The notes beneath the pieces are model-generated. The model did not search any database. It saw nothing but the letters and a program-made list of their open reading frames with translations, and had not been told where the DNA came from. Position numbers and translations under genes: made by a program. This document shows positions 61,033 to 64,000 of a stretch of 64,000 bases of DNA, piece after piece. The stretch comes from Deferrivibrio essentukiensis (GTDB lineage Bacteria > Chrysiogenota > Deferribacteres > Deferribacterales > Deferrivibrionaceae). Position 1 is the stretch's first letter, and every line of letters starts with the position of its first letter. The stretch covers positions 124,001 through 188,000 of the forward strand of contig NZ_JAJAFU010000002.1 of assembly GCF_020480685.1 (NCBI RefSeq), in the 5' to 3' direction.

Positions 61033-61338
61033 TTATACCTGAGTCCTCATTATCTCCTGATAAGCTTCCAAAAGCTTATTCCTTACTTCCATCATAAGTT
61101 TCAAAGAAACATCGGCCTTTTGCAAAGCTATCATGGTTTCATGTATATTTTGTGTCTCTCCGTTTAATACTTTTTTTATCGCCTCATCTGCATTAAGCTG
61201 AGCATCATTTACATCCTTGAGTGCATCTTTAAGCAAATCTCCAAAGTTAACGTTACTCTCACTGCCTTTAGATTCACTCTTTTTTTCAGTATCAAGTTTG
61301 TTTGGCAACAAAAAATCTATTCTGTTAATCTCAGCCAT
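61033..61338 (-). CDS. fliE: Flagellar hook-basal body protein FliE
   Basis: Connects the MS ring to the rod. The 101 residues contain NFGDLLKDALKDVNDAQLNADEAI and the C-terminal MIALQKADVSLKLMMEVRNKLLEAYQEIMR, both standard. GAGGGAG precedes the ATG. An 80-base gap separates it from flgC and holds only AT-rich sequence with no clear terminator. Confidence 0.96.
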   Translation of the reverse strand: MAEINRIDFLLPNKLDTEKKSESKGSESNVNFGDLLKDALKDVNDAQLNADEAIKKVLNGETQNIHETMIALQKADVSLKLMMEVRNKLLEAYQEIMRTQV

Positions 61339-61418
61339 AGCTCCCTCTTTTTTAATTATAACAAAAATATTCTTATTTACAATACTATAATTTATCTATT
61401 CACTCTATATTTTAAACC

Positions 61419-61823
61419 TTAAGCCCTGCCAATTTCAAGCGCTCTTAAGGCAAGCTGCTTTGCAGTATTTAAAACAGTTAAATTAGACTCATAACTCCTT
61501 TGTGCCTCAAGCATATTAACCATTTCCTCCACGGGATTAACATTGGGATATCTCACATACCCTTCTTCATCGGCATCAGGATGCCCCGGCTCAAATTTCA
61601 ATATAAAAGGTTTGTCATCCTCAATAACGTCTTGCACCTTAACTCCCCCAGCCATCTCACCTTCCAACACTTGCTCAAAAATCACATCCTTTCTTCTGTA
61701 AGGCTCGCCATTTTCACCCCTCGTAGTATTGGCATTGGCAAGATTGGCGGAAATTACATTAATTCTTATTCTTTGAGCAGACAATCCTGTCGCAGATAAT
61801 TTCATTACATCAAAAAAACTCAT
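61419..61823 (-). CDS. flgC: Flagellar proximal rod protein FlgC
   Basis: Rod subunit exported by the flagellar type III system. The 134 residues have the rod-family N-terminal motif SATGLSAQRIRINVISANLANANTTR and the C-terminal VEEMVNMLEAQRSYESNLTVLNTAKQLAL. The interior YVRYPNVNPVEE is typical of FlgC. It starts 9 bases after flgB. Confidence 0.97.
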   Translation of the reverse strand: MSFFDVMKLSATGLSAQRIRINVISANLANANTTRGENGEPYRRKDVIFEQVLEGEMAGGVKVQDVIEDDKPFILKFEPGHPDADEEGYVRYPNVNPVEEMVNMLEAQRSYESNLTVLNTAKQLALRALEIGRA

Positions 61824-61832
61824 ACTCTACCC

Positions 61833-62234
61833 CTATCTACCTGTTATAGCGGTTTTTAGTTTTGTAAACTGATAACCTGTTAACTGGGATAACTCCGAAT
61901 ATAAAACCCCATTAGCTGATAATTCATACATTTCCAAATCTATATTTACATCATTTCCATCATTCCTCAGTGAAGGACTATTCCTAAATTCGGTATTAAT
62001 AAAACCTGCACTGCTACCACTGCTTTTTATATGCTTTTCATCAGTAGTTTTAAGTGATAATTTTTGCCCACCAGAAAAATATTCCTGCATAGCTTTTTTA
62101 AAATCTATATTTTTTGACTTATAGCCTGGTGTATCTATATTTGCTATATTTTCCGCTATTACCTTATTTTTTAATGATGACACGTTTAGTGCCGTACTTA
62201 AATCATTTATCAATCCGGTGTTTAAAAATTTCAT
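61833..62234 (-). CDS. flgB: Flagellar rod protein FlgB
   Basis: First gene of the basal-body operon and a rod subunit. The 133 residues carry the family motif NKVIAENIANIDTPGYKSKNIDF and end LSQLTGYQFTKLKTAITGR, typical of FlgB. AGGAGG lies 5 bases before ATG 62234. A sigma-54-like promoter lies about 30 bases upstream. Confidence 0.96.
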   Translation of the reverse strand: MKFLNTGLINDLSTALNVSSLKNKVIAENIANIDTPGYKSKNIDFKKAMQEYFSGGQKLSLKTTDEKHIKSSGSSAGFINTEFRNSPSLRNDGNDVNIDLEMYELSANGVLYSELSQLTGYQFTKLKTAITGR

Positions 62235-62259
62235 ACCTGCCTCCTGATGCTAAACTATT

Positions 62260-62276
62260 ATCAAAATACGTGCCAA
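62260..62276 (-). promoter_or_regulatory. Sigma-54-like promoter upstream of flgB
   Basis: Minus strand TTGGCACGTATTTTGAT matches the sigma-54 consensus TTGGCACGnnnnTTGCT at all but one fixed base, with A instead of C at the -12 GC. Transcription would start near 62250, 16 bases before flgB. Sigma-54 control of early flagellar operons is well known in several phyla. Confidence 0.55.
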
Positions 62277-62315
62277 TTTGACCAATAAAAATAAAATCTA
62301 CAAATTTATCTGATA

Positions 62316-62333
62316 GCAATAAATTTTTATTGC
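62316..62333. promoter_or_regulatory. 18-bp perfect palindrome in the divergent region
   Basis: GCAATAAA and TTTATTGC flank a 2-base spacer (TT), giving a perfect 8+8 inverted repeat. It is centred about 75 bases upstream of the predicted flgB transcription start and overlaps the -35 of the plus-strand gene. A regulator binding here could control both genes. Confidence 0.45.
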
Positions 62334-62347
62334 CAAATAAATTTTTA
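62318..62347. repeat. 12-bp direct repeat, 18-bp period
   Basis: AATAAATTTTTA occurs at 62318-62329 and again at 62336-62347. The first copy lies within the palindrome. AT-rich repeats can arise by chance, but the exact match and the position between divergent genes make it worth noting. Confidence 0.4.
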
Positions 62348-62356
62348 CTTTATAAT
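62330..62356 (+). promoter_or_regulatory. Possible promoter of the pseudokinase-FapA gene
   Basis: TTGCCA (62330-62335), 15 bases, TATAAT (62351-62356). The -10 is perfect but spacing is short. Transcription would begin near 62363, that is after the ATG at 62359 and only about 5 bases before the ATG at 62368, implying an almost leaderless message. Confidence 0.35.
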
Positions 62357-62358
62357 CT

Positions 62359-64000
62359 ATGTTAGATATGGAATTCGCAGACAGATATATAACAAAAGAC
62401 TTTTTGGGAGATTCCCCTGCGGGAAAATATTTTGCCGGTGAAGATAAGAAATTTAACAGAAAAGTATTAATCAAGATTCTCGACAATGCTAATGAAGATA
62501 CCAATAAAGATATTGAGAAGCGTTTTGACAACCTAACAAAGCTCTCCGGGCAACTTATCCATCCCAATATCTTAACAACAATAGATTATTTCAAAACGGA
62601 TGATAAACTTGTGTCTGTTCACGAATATATTGACCCAAACCGCACAATGCTTGATTTAAAAAAGATTTCTCTACTCTCAATGCAGGAAAAGCTTAAAATT
62701 GCAATAAACCTCGCCGATGCATTGGATTTTTGTCACAAAATAGGTTTTTTCCATAATAATATTTTGATGGATTCCCTTTATCTAAATGACAATATTAACA
62801 TAAAAATAGACCACTGCGGATTAAAAAGGGTGGTAAAAAACGAAACCCTTTACAGTGAGCTCGGCATAGAATCAAAAACGCCATTATTTTACCCTCCTGA
62901 ATATTTCAAAAAAAGCTACAACCATTACTCTGTAGATATTTTTCAGTACGGCTGTTTTCTATATACTCTGTTTGTGGAAATTTACCCTTTCGGAGAAGAG
63001 ATTTCCGAAGAAAATATAAGAAAATTAAAAAATCTTGAATATTTTGACCCATCTTGTTTTGCAGATGTAAACAAGAATATAATCAGTATCATTAAAACAT
63101 GTCTTAACAAAAATCCGGAAGAAAGATTTAGAAACTTTACTGATATACTATTTGAGCTCAAAGATGCAGAAGATGAAAAAAAGATAAAAGCTGCAGGTTA
63201 CAGTTTTAAAATAAAAGACAATAAGACTTTTATGATTGTGCCTAAAGGGTACAAAGCCGATATTGAGGAGATAGAAAAAAAACTTATATCTCAAAATATA
63301 TACAATTATGACATCAACAAAATCAAGTATGCTATCCTTTACTCTAACGGAAAAGAGATTGAAATCGGTGAAAACTTCAAAAAAATTGACCCTACACTTT
63401 TTGAACAAACCGAAATTGAGATTAATAAAGACGCTACTAAAGCTTTTTTTGTCAAGAAGAAAACTTTACAACTGACACCTGAGGAAATAACTTTTATACT
63501 CAAAAAAAATGGTATCAAACACGGAATAGTGCCTGAAAATATACAAAAAATTATCGATTCAGAGCCTGAGCAGTCAATCCTTATTGCTGAAGCTACCCCA
63601 CCTGAAGATGGGCTTGATTCTTATTTTGTCTACTTTTTTGAGAAAGATAATGTACTTAAACCAACTATAGAAAATGATATAGCAGATTTTAAAAATATAT
63701 CGGTATTCCAAGAAGTTAAAAAAAATGAGATATTATGTTTGAAAATTCCATTTACTTTGGGAAAAGATGGAAAAGATGTTTTTGGAAGACCTATAAAAGC
63801 AAAACCCGGAAAAGATTTTAAAATGCCTGCAGGCAAAAATACTTATATCTCAAGTGATGGGTGTAAGTTAATGTCCACCATTGACGGACTTATAGATTAT
63901 CAGAATTCAAAAATTAATGTTAAAGAAGTGATTATAATCCACGGAGATGTAGACTATTCTACCGGCAACATAAAATATCATGGAGATGTAATAATAAAGG
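62359..64000 (+). CDS. Pseudokinase fused to FapA/DUF342, 5' part
   Basis: An open frame running off the window (at least 547 residues). Residues 5 to about 265 have a protein-kinase fold: the VAIK lysine is kept (VLIK, Lys39), but the HRD loop reads His132-Asn133-Asn134. The DFG position reads His152-Cys153-Gly154 (KIDHCGL). PPE (179-181), DIFQYG (193-198) and NPEERF (252-257) keep the C-lobe signature. From about residue 270 the protein becomes FapA-like: PEDGLDSYF (415 on), GKDGKDVFGRP, and GDVDYSTGNIKYHGDV at 529 onward. FapA proteins act in flagellar assembly. Loss of both catalytic aspartates suggests a pseudokinase. Starts possible at 62359 or 62368; no ribosome site is visible. Confidence 0.85.
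   Translation, partial: MLDMEFADRYITKDFLGDSPAGKYFAGEDKKFNRKVLIKILDNANEDTNKDIEKRFDNLTKLSGQLIHPNILTTIDYFKTDDKLVSVHEYIDPNRTMLDLKKISLLSMQEKLKIAINLADALDFCHKIGFFHNNILMDSLYLNDNINIKIDHCGLKRVVKNETLYSELGIESKTPLFYPPEYFKKSYNHYSVDIFQYGCFLYTLFVEIYPFGEEISEENIRKLKNLEYFDPSCFADVNKNIISIIKTCLNKNPEERFRNFTDILFELKDAEDEKKIKAAGYSFKIKDNKTFMIVPKGYKADIEEIEKKLISQNIYNYDINKIKYAILYSNGKEIEIGENFKKIDPTLFEQTEIEINKDATKAFFVKKKTLQLTPEEITFILKKNGIKHGIVPENIQKIIDSEPEQSILIAEATPPEDGLDSYFVYFFEKDNVLKPTIENDIADFKNISVFQEVKKNEILCLKIPFTLGKDGKDVFGRPIKAKPGKDFKMPAGKNTYISSDGCKLMSTIDGLIDYQNSKINVKEVIIIHGDVDYSTGNIKYHGDVIIK

Noticed and set aside
62298-63836. Minus-strand open frames of 68-89 codons opposite the pseudokinase gene
   Set aside because: They are antisense to a continuous plus-strand frame with clear kinase and FapA motifs, and they show no family features.

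Overview
The window is a dense, AT-rich stretch of chromosome from a Gram-negative, flagellated bacterium. An outer membrane is implied by BamA, an OmpH/Skp-like chaperone and lipid A genes (lpxA, lpxD, lpxI, fabZ). Flagella are implied by a flgBC-fliEFGHIJ-motE operon. A 14-gene NADH:quinone oxidoreductase operon implies respiration. LL-diaminopimelate aminotransferase, short-form HisG, ThyX, a TrmD fused to a second SPOUT domain, and a NuoF with extra Fe-S domains together suggest Deferribacterota (Deferribacter/Calditerrivibrio-like). That assignment is inference from gene content; a deep deltaproteobacterial-type lineage is the main alternative. I saw no tRNA, rRNA, insertion sequence, integrase or CRISPR array, and no gene-free stretch longer than 300 bases.

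Nearly everything is on the minus strand, so operons read from high to low coordinates. (1) 62234 to 50786: the flagellar basal-body and export operon runs without a break into an O-methyltransferase, a U32 peptidase, ligA and a PPDK/PEPS regulator. (2) 50626 to 33139: rho, rpmE, thyX, DUF1385, prfA, prmC, murA, hisG, bamA, ompH, lpxD, fabZ, lpxA, an oxidoreductase, lpxI, a CheX-like phosphatase, a prepilin peptidase, tyrS and DUF1015. (3) 33010 to 28083: ffh, rpsP, khpA, rimM, trmD fusion, rplS, rplM, rpsI. (4) 27962 to 27714: one small Cys-tailed protein with its own promoter and terminator. (5) 27523 to 18666: rpsF, ssb, rpsR, DUF2232, a cation efflux protein, dapL, fmt, DUF116, htpX, rsmB, rluD. 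(6) 18517 to 2978: nuoABCDEFG, a TPR protein, nuoHIJKLMN, then a ferritin-like protein. (7) 2620 to 1631: gpsA. The plus strand carries only the end of a LysE/ArgO exporter, ilvE, a ComFB-like gene and, at the right edge, a large unfinished gene.

The most striking item is that right-edge gene (62359 to beyond 64000). It encodes a protein-kinase fold whose catalytic HRD and DFG aspartates are replaced, fused to a FapA/DUF342 domain, and it is transcribed divergently from the flagellar operon. The 124-base gap between them holds a near-consensus sigma-54 site facing flgB, an 18-bp perfect palindrome and a 12-bp direct repeat. A pseudokinase-FapA protein sharing a control region with the basal-body operon could be an undescribed flagellar assembly or regulatory factor.

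Other points of interest: a seven-repeat TPR protein inside the complex I operon, the HydB/HndC-like NuoF, the TrmD-SPOUT fusion, the Cys-tailed small protein, and several terminator-like hairpins placed inside operons or over coding ends (ilvE/gpsA, rpsR/DUF2232, htpX/rsmB, khpA/rimM).
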